Shown here one piece after another: positions 18,898 to 29,478 of a DNA stretch of 64,000 bases; the first letter of the stretch is position 1, and the number at the start of each line of letters is the position of its first letter. The stretch covers positions 1 through 64,000 of the forward strand of contig JAAHGF010000008.1 of the NCBI GenBank assembly GCA_010672585.1, given 5' to 3'. The position numbers were made by a program, and so were the translations under genes. The notes beneath the pieces were generated by a model. That model saw only the letters and a list, made by a program, of their open reading frames with translations, had not been told where the DNA came from and did no database searches. Source of the DNA: Okeania sp. SIO1I7 (GTDB taxonomy: Bacteria; Cyanobacteriota; Cyanobacteriia; Cyanobacteriales; Microcoleaceae).

Positions 18898-19251
18898 ATG
18901 AGTACTGTGGTTAAGTATATTCAACCTAATGGCATTTTAGACGGCACTAAGGCTACTGCATTTCGCCAAGAAATTAGCGAGCAAGTCGAAGCTGGAGCAG
19001 ATATTATTTTGATAGATTTTAAAGATGTAACTTTTATGGATAGCTCTGGCTTAGGTGCTTTAGTTTTAGCGCTCAAAACTGTTAGGGCAGCGGGAAGTCA
19101 ATTAGTTGTATGTTCTATTAATGAACAAATTAAAATTCTGTTTGAGTTAACAAGTATGGATCGGGTTTTTGACATATTTCCTAACCGAGAAGAGTTCGAT
19201 CAAAAATCTGTTGAAGCTAATACAAATCTTCAGGCTCAAAACAAAAACTAA
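18898..19251 (+). CDS. STAS-domain anti-sigma factor antagonist
   Basis: 117 residues, a single STAS domain (~3-105). MDSSGLGALVLALK contains the Ser normally phosphorylated by an RsbW/SpoIIAB-type kinase. Known role: SpoIIAA/RsbV-like proteins switch partners with anti-sigma kinases; in cyanobacteria such proteins also sit in motility and carbon-sensing pathways. No kinase or phosphatase partner lies next to it. It may be cotranscribed with the preceding XRE/GrpE-like gene. The C-terminal tail (residues 106-117) is polar and probably disordered. Confidence 0.9.
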   Translation: MSTVVKYIQPNGILDGTKATAFRQEISEQVEAGADIILIDFKDVTFMDSSGLGALVLALKTVRAAGSQLVVCSINEQIKILFELTSMDRVFDIFPNREEFDQKSVEANTNLQAQNKN

Positions 19252-19956
19252 AATTTTTAATTTTTGAGTTAGTATTCTTAGATTTTGGATTCAAGTATTT
19301 TAAGTGGTAGATTAAATTTTCTTCCATAAGTTCCTGATTAATGTAAAATTTCTTTCAAATATTTTCTATACCCAAAGGGGTATATCTAATAAAAATGATT
19401 AGGAATAAATTTTTGATTTCAGATAAAATCTAGAATTTTTTACTAAAGAAAATCAAATCCAAGCTTTGTTACAAAGCTTCAGTTTATCTGAAGTAAGATG
19501 TCATATTAAATATAGATTAAAGTCAAAATCAGTGGATCTTAATCGGGACAGATTTAGGTGTATATTAAGTTAGGCAGACTTAGTTTTTTGTGGCAAACCT
19601 TTTTCCTGTTATAGATTAAGATTTTTTTGCTTAATCCCTGCTTCAAAGATAAGTTTTATAATTGTTTGGCTTGATTGATGAAGTTTAATAGTTTGGAAAG
19701 ATGATAAGAATCTCCATAATTTACTGAATAATTACAGGTTTATAGCAGAAAGAAGAAGGAAAAATCTTGTGTTGTTTGAGTTTTAAGTTGTTGATATATC
19801 CGCTCCCTTTCTTTCGACTGCTATAAACCCTATTCTTTGAAGAAGAAATAAATAAAAAAATGCTTTTTGCCAATCCTATCTATTTTCAGGAGAGGTAATT
19901 ATTAATTGTTAATTATTGAAGATTGGCATGGGGAAGTATTGAAAGTAAATCTATCA
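19252..19956. other. AT-rich gene-free gap
   Basis: 705 bp without a supportable gene. It holds a family F inverted-repeat element (19741-19825) and a fragment of family B (AGAGGTAATTATTAATTG at about 19892-19915). CAAAGCTTTG-type palindromic sequence is seen near 19464. Confidence 0.55.
19741..19825. mobile_element. Family F MITE, 85 bp
   Basis: Ends TATAGCAGAAAGAAG and CTTTCGACTGCTATA are inverted repeats. A related copy is at about 33597-33702, sharing GTTGTTTGAGTTTTA / GTTGTCTGAGTTTTA and ATATGTCCGC-like interior. Confidence 0.65.
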
Positions 19957-20733
19957 TTAAGCTTCTTTGATAAACCGAATTATTTCCTGCACATGATTAA
20001 GAAATTGCCCGTCTGTTGAAAGTTGAGATATTGCCTTTTCAAAATCTCTAGCCAACTGATGATGTTCTGCTTGGTTTGTATTCCTTAAATCTTCTATTGT
20101 CACTGCTAAACGACTTAATTCTTTCCTTGTTATTTCCGAGTGTTGTTGTTGTTTCGATCTAAAAGATTCTGGATTTTCAATACTTAGTTGTGCTGCTAGA
20201 TTTTCCACAGTTTTTTCGATATTTTCAAAGCGATTTCTAAGTTCAATAATATCTGCACGAGGATGCAATAGTTCTCGGCGAATCATCGATAACCGCACCA
20301 CTAAATATTGATATAAACGTATAGCAGGACGTAAAACAGTTAACAATAAAGCTGCGCCAGAACTGACATAACCAACTACACTAATACCAGTAATAGCTAA
20401 AGTATAAAGCCCAATTGTAGAAAGAAAATGTAAAGCCAAAGCTATCCACAAAGAAAAACGCACTAACTTAGCAACATAATCAACTTGTTGAGCATCAACT
20501 GTTATACCTTTTTGCTTTGACTCAGCAGCTTCAGCTAATACCTCTTTAGCTTCAAAATGTATATTCCAGGGAACCGTAACAATTAACAATAACCACCAAA
20601 AACAAGCACCCGCAATTACCCAATCTAAAAAACTACCAACCGAAATATGTAGCCATTGTAAAATACCAAATGTCAAAAGTAATATTAAAGTTAGCCCAAT
20701 AGTAAAGCTAGCAAAATTTCCAGAAGTTTTCAT
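19957..20733 (-). CDS. Membrane protein with C-terminal coiled coil, unknown function
   Basis: 258 residues; not recognised as a named family. Hydrophobic segments at about residues 10-30, 37-57, 93-113 and 118-140 suggest four membrane helices. Residues ~160-250 are polar and helical with heptad character (RNRFENIEKTVENLAAQL, VTIEDLRNTNQAEHHQLARD), probably a cytoplasmic coiled coil. Typical of conserved cyanobacterial membrane proteins lacking a role. Starts at ATG 20733. No operon partner: the next gene is divergent. Confidence 0.7.
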   Translation of the reverse strand: MKTSGNFASFTIGLTLILLLTFGILQWLHISVGSFLDWVIAGACFWWLLLIVTVPWNIHFEAKEVLAEAAESKQKGITVDAQQVDYVAKLVRFSLWIALALHFLSTIGLYTLAITGISVVGYVSSGAALLLTVLRPAIRLYQYLVVRLSMIRRELLHPRADIIELRNRFENIEKTVENLAAQLSIENPESFRSKQQQHSEITRKELSRLAVTIEDLRNTNQAEHHQLARDFEKAISQLSTDGQFLNHVQEIIRFIKEA

Positions 20734-21053
20734 TCTTCTACTTCCTCTAATGATGGATACCTTTATGATGGTTTGACTTCCCAGAGAAAAATATTTGAAA
20801 TGTGACAGTTATTCAAATGGTTAAGGTATAAATATTATTTCGGATTAGAGTATAAATTTTTAGAGGTATATTAAGTAAGTTTAAACAAGTTTACACAAGA
20901 TATTTTTGTCAGCCTTAGTAATTGGATAATAATAATAATTTTCCCAAAAAATTCAACTAAAAATATTAGCTGAATAGAGAGTTTATCTCAATATTGAATA
21001 TTGATAAGTGGTAAAATGATCGAGGTTATCGGTAAAATCTTACTCTAAAATTT
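20734..21053. promoter_or_regulatory. Divergent promoter region upstream of the PstS-like gene
   Basis: 320 bp. A tandem 10-bp repeat AAGTTTAAAC AAGTTTACAC lies at 20877-20896. Its 10-bp period differs from the 11-bp spacing known for cyanobacterial Pho boxes, so it is only a weak candidate operator. Nothing else is recognisable. Confidence 0.3.
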
Positions 21054-22151
21054 ATGAATTTAGTAATACAATTGAAAAATCAATCTCTCCGTTTTTTTGC
21101 AGTAGCTCTATTTCTGATTGTAGGTGCTTGCGGCAATAAGGAAACAATAACTTCCACTACCGAAAAATCTCCACTAGCAAACGAAGAAGATATTGAGGAC
21201 AGAGAATATGTTCTAGTTGATGGCTCCAGTACAATTTTTCCCCTATCTAACACAATGGCTCAAAAATTTATGAATGATAATCCGGAAACTCAGATAATTG
21301 TAGGAATATCTAGTTCTGGAGCCGGACTAAAAAAGTTTTGTATTGGGGACACAGATGTATCAAATGCTTCCCGTCCCATTAAAAAGTCTGAAATTGACCT
21401 CTGTCAGGCAAATGGAATAGAATTTGTTGAAATTCCCATTGCTTTCGATGGTATTTCTATAATCGCTAACCGCTACAATGATTGGGCAGACTGTCTGACC
21501 CTAGAAGAGTTAACAAAAATTTGGCAACCTAATAATGATGATCAGGATAAAATAACAAATTGGAAGCAAATTCGGGATGAATTTCCCGAAGAACCTCTGG
21601 GTCTCTATGCTCCCGATCCCGATTCTGGTACTTATGATTACTTCACTGATGCTGTCAATGGGGAGGAAGGTAGAAGCCGAAAAGATTATAAGGCCAGTGA
21701 AGATGATGATGTCATTCTTCAGGGAATTGAATCTGAATGGGGCAGTTTGAGTTTTCTCGGTTTTACCTACTATGAACAAAATAAAGATACTGTGAAGGTG
21801 ATTTCTGTTGACAATGGTAGTGGTCAATGTGTGGAGCCAAGTAGTGAAACTATAGCTAACGGTACTTATAGTCCTCTATCTCGTCCATTATTTTTATATG
21901 TGAGCAAGAATTCCCTAGAAAACATATCTTCTGTAAAGGCTTTTGTTGATTACAAAATCAATACTGCTAACAAACCAATAATTTCCGAAGAGGGTTATGT
22001 ACCTTTACCTCGAATATTGCAAGAGAGGATACGAAAGCGTGTTGAGGAACTAACTACTGGTTCTGTTTTTGAGGGAGAATCTGCTGTTGGTGTTAAACTG
22101 ATTGATAAACTTTTCACTGAAAAAGAAAGGCAAAAAATCAGTGGTAGCTGA
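21054..22151 (+). CDS. PstS/SphX-type phosphate-binding lipoprotein
   Basis: 365 residues. A signal peptide ends in the lipobox IVGAC, so it is a lipoprotein. The mature protein follows the PstS fold: VDGSSTIFPLSNTMAQKF (phosphate-binding SST), SSSGAGLKKFC, SNASRPIKKSEI, and DSGTYDYF with its conserved SGT. YSPLSRPLFLYV closes the domain. Known role: high-affinity phosphate capture for PstCAB; the SphX branch is often encoded away from pstCAB, as here. Phosphate-starvation control would be expected, but no clear Pho box is seen. Unusually acidic, which could fit a saline habitat (inference). Confidence 0.88.
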   Translation: MNLVIQLKNQSLRFFAVALFLIVGACGNKETITSTTEKSPLANEEDIEDREYVLVDGSSTIFPLSNTMAQKFMNDNPETQIIVGISSSGAGLKKFCIGDTDVSNASRPIKKSEIDLCQANGIEFVEIPIAFDGISIIANRYNDWADCLTLEELTKIWQPNNDDQDKITNWKQIRDEFPEEPLGLYAPDPDSGTYDYFTDAVNGEEGRSRKDYKASEDDDVILQGIESEWGSLSFLGFTYYEQNKDTVKVISVDNGSGQCVEPSSETIANGTYSPLSRPLFLYVSKNSLENISSVKAFVDYKINTANKPIISEEGYVPLPRILQERIRKRVEELTTGSVFEGESAVGVKLIDKLFTEKERQKISGS

Positions 22152-22164
22152 TTGAATAGGTATT

Positions 22165-22366
22165 ATATCATGTCCGGTTAAACAGTGATAAATAAATAAC
22201 TACGGAGTCCTCAGGAGTCAACCCACCCCTAGCCCCTCCTGGGAGGGGCGAGGAAGTCAGGAGTCAACCCACCCCTAGCCCCTCCCCCTCCCAGGAGGGG
22301 AAGAAAGAAGAAGAACTGGAGTTGAAGGAGAAAGTTTTTTTATAACTAATTATCCGGACATGATAT
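22165..22366. mobile_element. Family A MITE, 202 bp
   Basis: Inverted ends ATATCATGTCCGGTTAAACAGT and ACTAATTATCCGGACATGATAT. Interior is AACTACGGAGTCCTCAGGAG, two CACCCCTAGCCCCTCC tracts and GAAGAAAGAAGAAG-like sequence. It sits 14 bp after the PstS-like stop codon. Confidence 0.85.
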
Positions 22367-22597
22367 TACACAATAGATTTATACATGAAAAAGAATGTAG
22401 AGACATTTCATGGAACGTCTCTACAAGTATTTGATAGCACTAAGCATCACGGTTAGGGCTAACTACTGAAGTCGAATAATTGGACACGCATTAGACAAAT
22501 ATTAATAAATCTTGAAAATACCCTGATGATTTGCTATCATAGATATATTTTTATACTAACATTGTCAAAGACTTTTTTTCATGCTGTGCGTGTTCAA

Positions 22598-23940
22598 ATG
22601 CAATCAATTAAGACCAAATTAAAAGTTAACAATTACCAAAAAACCATACTTGCCAAACACGCAGGTGTTGCTCCTGACTGCTTATAACTGGGGGTTAGCA
22701 ACTTGCATAAAAGGGTACGAAGAAACTAAAAAACGCCCTAGTGCAATTACCTTGCATAAACGTTTAGTAGCTGAAGTCAAATCAGTTAATCCTTGGTACT
22801 ATGAGGTATCGATAGGGTGCGCCAAGGGCAAGCATTAAGAGATTTATAAAGGGCATTTAAAAACTTTTTAACTATTCCTAAACGTGGTTTTCCGGTCTTT
22901 AAAAAAAAAGGTAGAAAAGACAGCTTTTACGTAAGAAGGAAGTATCAAAATTATTCAAGGAAACTACATACAACTACCAAGAATAGGAGTAGTAAAAACT
23001 TATGAAATCTTACCGAATTGCAGAGTAAAAAATGTGAGAATAGCCTCTTTCAGAGGAGCTTTCCTATCGGAATGCTGCGCAAACGCTAACAAAACGTGCA
23101 GATAGTTGGTACATAAGTTTCAAGTATGACTTTGAACAATATCCAACAGAAAAAGTAGGATAAACTATAGGTGTAGACATAGGCATAAATACATTAGCAA
23201 CCTGTTCTGATGGTAGTAAATTTGCTAATGTCATATCATGTCCGGTAGCATCGGTCTTGTATATTAAAGGTAGGCAACAGGCAACAGCTCCGGAAAGCAA
23301 CAGGCAGGAATACTTAAGAGCAAGAAAAAAAACTTAGATATTCACTCTTGAGTTTACACAAACGATACCAGCGGACATGATATCAAAGCCTATAGACAAG
23401 CCAAAAAACAATTAGTTCGTCATCAACGTGCAGTCAGTAAAAAAGTTATTGGCTCCAAAAACAGACGCAAAGCAGTAAAAAAACTAGCAAAGGTTCACAA
23501 AAAAGTAGCCGATATTAGAGCAGATGCACTACATAAACTCACAACATGGGCGATCTTTAAATCACAGCCACCTAAGTAATTGAGGATTTGAATGTGAGTG
23601 GAATGCTCAAAAACCATAACCCACCCCTCTAGCTCCCCTCCCGGGAGGGGATGGGGGTGGGTGCAGACTGTGGCTTTTATGAATTCAAGCGTCAACTTAC
23701 ATACAAATGTGAATGGTACAGCAGTGAATTAGTAATAGCTCCTAGATTTTATCCAAGTTCTCAAATATGTTCAAACTGTGGACATCAACAGAAAATGCCG
23801 TTACACTTGAGAACTTATGTTAGCGTTTGCGCAGCATTCCGGAGGAAAGCTTTGCGGAACGCAAATGTAGTGAATGCGGTTTTGAAGCTGACAGAGATTT
23901 TAATGCTGCTATCAACTTGAAAAACTATGTGCATCAGTAG
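22598..23940 (+). pseudogene. tnpB: IS200/IS605-family tnpB, decayed and interrupted
   Basis: The order of TnpB segments is clear but frames shift repeatedly. N-terminal MQSIKTKLKVNNYQKTILAK at 22598; AYNWGLATCIKGYEETK one frame over; a FPVFKKKGRKDSFYVRRKYQ segment; GVDIGINTLATCSDGSKF (RuvC-I Asp); then a 151-bp family A element (23233-23383). After it come QLVRHQRAVSKKVIGSKNRRK, IEDLNVSGM (RuvC-II Glu), a C/G-palindrome insertion (about 23617-23670), ICSNCGHQQKMPLHLRTY, and finally CSECGFEADRDFNAAINLK (zinc ribbon, RuvC-III Asp). Known role of intact TnpB: RNA-guided DNA endonuclease of IS200/IS605 elements. No TnpA is present. Dead. Confidence 0.9.
23233..23383. mobile_element. Family A MITE, 151 bp, inside the tnpB pseudogene
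   Basis: Ends ATATCATGTCCGGTAGCATCGG and GATACCAGCGGACATGATAT. It shares these longer ends with the copy at 40545-40700, forming a subfamily. The interior contains CAACAGCTCCGGAAAGCAAC, also found in the 150-bp elements at 11626 and 29827. Confidence 0.8.
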
Positions 23941-24035
23941 CTTGAGAACAAGAGCGAATTTAAGCCTGTGGAGAGAAGAAGGTTACAGACTGCGGTCGGT
24001 GATTCTCATAGAAGCAGGAAGCTAACTCCAAAGCT
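23941..24035 (+). mobile_element. IS200/IS605 right end following dead tnpB
   Basis: AAGCCTGTGGAGAGAAGAAGG ... ACTGCGGTCGGTGATTCTCATAGAAGCAGGAAGCTAA matches, in order, the right-end blocks at about 14205-14258 and, inverted, 31185-31240. In intact elements this region is the scaffold of the guide (omega) RNA. Confidence 0.55.
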
Positions 24036-24775
<740 letters not shown>

Positions 24776-27016
24776 TTAAATAAATACCAAAATAGTGACT
24801 AGCAGTAAAATTTTCATCATACTCGGCCAATAAAGCGCCTTAAAAATAAAGTTATCTTTATACTTAAAAATCTGAAGATCGGGCTTCAAACTCCAGAGAA
24901 TAAAGTTCAAAGTTACCAAGAAAATGTATAAGTAAACAACAAAGTAAAAATACTCTAAATAAACAATACCTTTAGTAATGATTTGTTGTCTAACTGTCAC
25001 CTGATCCAAAATCACAATAAATACAAAACCAGCAGCAGCTCCCAAAACTTCCATTGTTTGTTCTTTGTCACAAGTCAGTAGCACTGCAAATAACAAAGTC
25101 AAAACTACAATCATTGGTCCTAGTTTAGAAATAAACAGACCTAAGAAAGACCTTTGCAAAATAACTGTAAATTGAAGTTCAGGAAAATTAGTTTTTGGTG
25201 CAGAATCTAGCAGACCAAAATTAGTATTATATGTCTTAAATACATACTCGAAAAAGCTATCCCGGAGATACCATTCTCCGAGTACCATTTCTCGATCTAC
25301 CCCTGGTGTGGTTCGCGGGTTAATTACACTGTAACTACTTAAGTTAGGAGCAAGAATCACCCGACGATTTAAGTTTCCATTATTGAAATCTTGATGCAAA
25401 ATCCGAATTTTCAAATCTTTATCATCAAAAGGATAATAATCAAAATCAAAATCCATTCGGAGAGTATAAGCAAAATACCAACCGATAACTTCTAAACCAT
25501 CTTTTTTGTGTCGATAATCTTCTCTTAACTCATAATCACTATCTTCAATAGCATTAGCAAGTATAATGCCACGAGATAATTCGTCATGTACACCATCTTG
25601 GTATTCTTGCCATATATAACCTGTAACAAAAGCATCTTTTGGACTGGTAAAATCAAATGATTGAATAAAAACTCCTGTGGGAATAATTAGGGGTGGTTCT
25701 TGATTTAATTCTTGACTTAACTCTATTTGAGGAGCCAATAATTGTGTTACACCAGTATCACTGAGCAAAAGGTTTCGAGTTGCTGTATAAGTTCTTGCTC
25801 TCAAAACTAAATTCCAAACAAAGCCAATGTTTGCCACAAATAATAGTGTCATAATAAATGATACTAATGCAATTCGTTTTACCCCTCCCAGGTAAGCTTG
25901 AAAGAGCAGAACTGACAGAAAAACACCAAACCAAAGGTAGGCAATACTAAGACCAATTAGCTTACGTCTTATTACCGCAGAATCTGGTAAAATTTCATCT
26001 TGAATAAAGACTATTCCTACTACCCATCCATTCCGGTTGGTTGTCCGTAGAAATAACCAAGAATTTTGACCTGTTATTTCATCCGTTAAATTTGCTTCTA
26101 CTGGTGTACCTTTAAGAGCTTTTACAATCAATTCTCTGAGTTTTTCATCTTGCTGTTCGTATGTAATATCAAAGACATTTGCTTGAGCTTTAAATAATTC
26201 TTCATTCGGATGATAAAGGTAAGTTCCAGTTTTAGAAATGATAAATCCATAGCCAGTTCTACCCAAGTCTAAAGACTCCATCACTTGTCGAATTTGAGTT
26301 AATGAATATTCGCTATATACAATACCTTGTAGAGATTTCTCTGGAGTATTTGGGTTATAAAAAGGAGTATAAAATCCGACTACTGGATCGCTGACTATAG
26401 AAGTGTCACTCCACAAATGTGGCTCTCCCCAATTTGGTCCTTTGTTCAGGGTATTACTATACCAAGCATACTTGGGTTTAGTATAGTTAATTTTGGTTTC
26501 AAATAATTCTATTTTGTCTTCTATTCTTGCATAATATGGTGCATATAACTTGACATCCGGTTGATAAGCAAAGGGTTGATAAGCAACGCCAATATCTAAA
26601 AGTTCTGTATTTGCCTCAATTTCTGATTTAAGTCGCTCCAATAATTCCCCATCACTTAATTGACCAGAACTAAGACTGTTAGCTACAGAAATAGCTGATT
26701 TTTGGGCAAAATATAGTCGTCGGTCAATCTCCAGAGCAACTCTAGCTGTTTCCCTTTGAGCTTGGTGTTTAGCATTATCAAATCTTTCATTTTGTTCTAG
26801 GGTGTACAATAAAGACCCTAATACAGCTAATGTTAAACTAACTCCACCAAGGATTAGTGAGGTGTAAAATGCGATTATTTGTGGCTTACTAGCATTATTA
26901 ATAGTTAATGTTTTATGTAAAAATTTGTATATTTTTTGTTTGATTATTTTAGCTTTTTTTGGAAGTCTTTTATCGTATTTTACGACATCATTTTGAATCT
27001 TTTTATTAATCTTCAT
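24776..27016 (-). CDS. dCache sensor domain fused to a pentameric ligand-gated channel-like module
   Basis: 746 residues from the ATG at 27016, chosen over 27091 because AGGA lies upstream at good spacing. Order: a membrane helix (~45-70), a large extracytoplasmic domain (~75-350) with dCache features (YYARIEDKIELF, WSDTSIVSDPVVGFYTPFY, GIVYSEYSL, GYGFIISKTGTYLYHPN), then two membrane helices (~355-415). A beta-rich domain follows (~425-600) with FAYTLRMDFDFDYYPFDDKDL. This resembles the Pro-loop of pentameric ligand-gated (Cys-loop-like) channels, lacking the disulfide cysteines, as in prokaryotic members. Last come four helices: LGPMIVVLTLLFAVLL, EVLGAAAGFVFIVILDQ, YFYFVVYLYIFLVTLNF, and the C-terminal MKILLLVTILVFI. 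It is probably an ion channel or receptor gated through a periplasmic sensor. Apparently monocistronic. Confidence 0.75.
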   Translation of the reverse strand: MKINKKIQNDVVKYDKRLPKKAKIIKQKIYKFLHKTLTINNASKPQIIAFYTSLILGGVSLTLAVLGSLLYTLEQNERFDNAKHQAQRETARVALEIDRRLYFAQKSAISVANSLSSGQLSDGELLERLKSEIEANTELLDIGVAYQPFAYQPDVKLYAPYYARIEDKIELFETKINYTKPKYAWYSNTLNKGPNWGEPHLWSDTSIVSDPVVGFYTPFYNPNTPEKSLQGIVYSEYSLTQIRQVMESLDLGRTGYGFIISKTGTYLYHPNEELFKAQANVFDITYEQQDEKLRELIVKALKGTPVEANLTDEITGQNSWLFLRTTNRNGWVVGIVFIQDEILPDSAVIRRKLIGLSIAYLWFGVFLSVLLFQAYLGGVKRIALVSFIMTLLFVANIGFVWNLVLRARTYTATRNLLLSDTGVTQLLAPQIELSQELNQEPPLIIPTGVFIQSFDFTSPKDAFVTGYIWQEYQDGVHDELSRGIILANAIEDSDYELREDYRHKKDGLEVIGWYFAYTLRMDFDFDYYPFDDKDLKIRILHQDFNNGNLNRRVILAPNLSSYSVINPRTTPGVDREMVLGEWYLRDSFFEYVFKTYNTNFGLLDSAPKTNFPELQFTVILQRSFLGLFISKLGPMIVVLTLLFAVLLTCDKEQTMEVLGAAAGFVFIVILDQVTVRQQIITKGIVYLEYFYFVVYLYIFLVTLNFILWSLKPDLQIFKYKDNFIFKALYWPSMMKILLLVTILVFI

Positions 27017-27854
27017 GGTTTGGTTTTTCCTGTAGATTTTAGTACATAATAATCTCTTGATTTCTGGCAAAAAAATGGAGAGGATTAACATTTTTTTGAG
27101 CTGGATTGATAAAAATATCTGAATGGCAAAATTACCCCAAGGATAATTGTGCTATCTAAATTTTGTCTCAAAATATCAACTCTAGTTCATCTGATATTTG
27201 AGCGACAAATATAGGAAGATAAATCTGAAATGTTCCTAACTATTACAGCACTTTTTAGAATAATAGTTTAATCTTAATATCTGTTCTCTCTCTTGAATTA
27301 CACAACAATAAAAAATCAAAATAAGTAACAAAATTTCAAAATTAACTGACAGTCTATAAATAGGTTATTTCAAACTTTTTACACAATTAAATATACATCG
27401 GTTTAATTGTACCAACCTACTTATCTGTAGTCTTCAGTTCTCCGATTATTACTGAAATAATACAATATATACCATAGCTTCGTAGGCTCTGTATATATGA
27501 ACTAGAAAGCTAACTAAAAAATCTTTTTTTGATTTTTATGGATCTGACAAGGTAAAATCTTATTTGCATCAGGCAAAAGAGATAGTCAGAATAAATTAAG
27601 ATATTCTATAATTTGCAGGATGATGCCTGATTATTTTAAATTTAATGTGCCCTCTCACCAATCCCTGCTCTGATCATTCCATAACGATGCAATGCCCATA
27701 TTAAAATATTATATTAACAATACTTGATCGACAGTTTTTTTGCTACTGTAAGTATCGATCTTAATTTGGCATTTTGCTAGACTCTAGATTTCAGTTTCTG
27801 TAGACTAGGAAAGTACCTTATTCTTATAAAAAATCTCTAAGTTGAGGAAAAAAA
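27017..27854. promoter_or_regulatory. Divergent intergenic region between the Cache/channel gene and the MscS gene
   Basis: 838 bp, strongly AT-rich, with no repeat family member and no ORF. Because both flanking genes encode channels transcribed outward, both promoters must lie here. No specific site can be named. Confidence 0.4.
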
Positions 27855-28979
27855 GTGGACTTATTAGAACAAATTTGGAATAGTCTTGGAGAAATAACTA
27901 TTTTTGGCCTATCGGCATATAAACTATTATTTGCAATAGGGGTATTGCTGTTAACACTAATACTCCAGGGATTTATTGCTGGAGTAATTATTAAAAGTAT
28001 TGAAGGTCTAGCTGCTAACACTGAATCTGACTTAGACGATCAATTGATTGCTATCATTAAAGAACCCTTAAGCTGGTTAGTTTTAGTTGCTGGGTTCTGG
28101 GCAGTGCATATAATTTTAGTAGAGTATATCAGTGCTGAGTTAAACACACTTATAACTGATATTCTCGGTTTAGCTGCTATTGCTCTGGTAGCAAATGTAA
28201 TTTATCGTTCAGCTCCTTTGCTAGGTCAACTACTACAATATCTAACTGTTCATACTGAGACAGACCTTGATGATTTGCTGGTTCCCTATTTCCCTAGACT
28301 ATTTCGGATTGCAGCAATTGTTGTGGTATGTATTAAAGGAGCAGAAGTATTTTTGGGAGCATCTGCAGGAGCCCTGATTGGTTTACTTGGTGGTGCTGGT
28401 GTTGCTTTAGGTTTGTTGTTCAAAGACATTATCTATGATTGGTGTTGTGCTATAATTATCTATACTGATGGATTGTATCGACCTGGTGATTGGATAGCAG
28501 TTACAGGATTAAGTGGTTTTTTCCAGGTTTCAGAAATAGGTTTAAGAACAACAAAGTTATACTCATGGGAATGGGGTTCGATCGTTAAAATGCCCAATTC
28601 TCGAATGGTGGGTGGTATTGTAGATAACTGGTCTCAAGACAGAGCTGATGTTAAAGAGTGGGGAATAACAGGAACTTTAAAAATTGATGGCATTACAGCA
28701 GATCAAGTAGAGAGGATAATTGCCGGTGTTGATGAAATATTTAAAAGTATCGAAGGTTTTCTGGCACATTATATAATGTTCCAAGGTGTTGAAGGTAATG
28801 CTCGCAAAATAAAATATGTTTCATATCATACTCCTGCTGGTTACTCCCGTGCTGCCCGTGAATTTCACTTGAAAGTAATGAGGTTAATGGAAAAAGAGGG
28901 TATTGCTGCTCAGAATGTTTATATTATAACTGACGCAGAAACTTATGCAAAAAATATGACAATGGCAAGCAAGAATTGA
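27855..28979 (+). CDS. MscS-family small-conductance mechanosensitive channel
   Basis: 374 residues. Starts at GTG, supported by GAGGA 6 nt before it. Membrane segments at about residues 20-48, 70-92, 100-120 and 145-165. The pore helix is the Gly/Ala-rich stretch ASAGALIGLLGGAGVALGLLFKD (residues ~168-191), as in MscS TM3. The cytosolic beta domain follows (YRPGDWIAVTGLSGFFQVSEIGLRTTKL, VKMPNSRMVGG). A C-terminal alpha/beta domain completes the family length. Known role: releases solutes during hypo-osmotic shock. Neighbour to another channel gene but divergent from it. Confidence 0.9.
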   Translation: MDLLEQIWNSLGEITIFGLSAYKLLFAIGVLLLTLILQGFIAGVIIKSIEGLAANTESDLDDQLIAIIKEPLSWLVLVAGFWAVHIILVEYISAELNTLITDILGLAAIALVANVIYRSAPLLGQLLQYLTVHTETDLDDLLVPYFPRLFRIAAIVVVCIKGAEVFLGASAGALIGLLGGAGVALGLLFKDIIYDWCCAIIIYTDGLYRPGDWIAVTGLSGFFQVSEIGLRTTKLYSWEWGSIVKMPNSRMVGGIVDNWSQDRADVKEWGITGTLKIDGITADQVERIIAGVDEIFKSIEGFLAHYIMFQGVEGNARKIKYVSYHTPAGYSRAAREFHLKVMRLMEKEGIAAQNVYIITDAETYAKNMTMASKN

Positions 28980-29194
28980 GTACTAAATATCTATAAGTTA
29001 ATATTTTGGTAGTGGTAAACAAGTAGTGATTGTTTAGGTTTACCTTCTAGTGCCGCTACGCGGAAGTCAGAAGTCAGAAGTCAGAAGTCAGAAGTATTAA
29101 TTGGTAAGGCTTTTAGGATTTTGTAACTGGTCAGTTATTTCCGCCATTCTGCACTAGTAATAAAATGGATATACTTACTAAACACTACTTTTAC

Positions 29195-29349
29195 CGAATT
29201 ATTAATAATTAATAATTAATAATTAAATAATTCTGGTTTAAAGCCTCCCCTTTTAAGGGGAAAAAAGAAATAATATTTCCTGATATTCAATTCCGTAGCG
29301 GTTTTAACCAGAGGTAATTATCAATTATCCATTATCAATTATCAATTAA
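29195..29349 (+). repeat. Family B repeat, canonical copy
   Basis: ACCGAATTATTAATAATTAA arm, TAAAGCCTCCCC, core CCTTTTAAGGGG, CAATTCCGTAGCGGTTTTAACC and ATTATCCATTATCAATTA arm, without the internal GCGGTCG module. A short GAAGTCA(GAAGTCA)n tandem lies at about 29064-29090. Confidence 0.75.
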
Positions 29350-29478
29350 TGAAAAAACTACCAATATCTTCTTCTTCCTGCTTACCTAACTTTTTTCTTT
29401 CTATTAATGGGAATATTAATGCTTTCTAGCTCTGATAACTAACTTTGCCAAAGTTGATTTGTAGAAATTTCCAACTTT

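Noticed and set aside
20877-20896. Tandem repeat resembling a Pho box upstream of the PstS-like gene
   Set aside because: Period is 10 bp rather than 11 and the units differ from the CTTAACCT consensus; kept only as a weak note.
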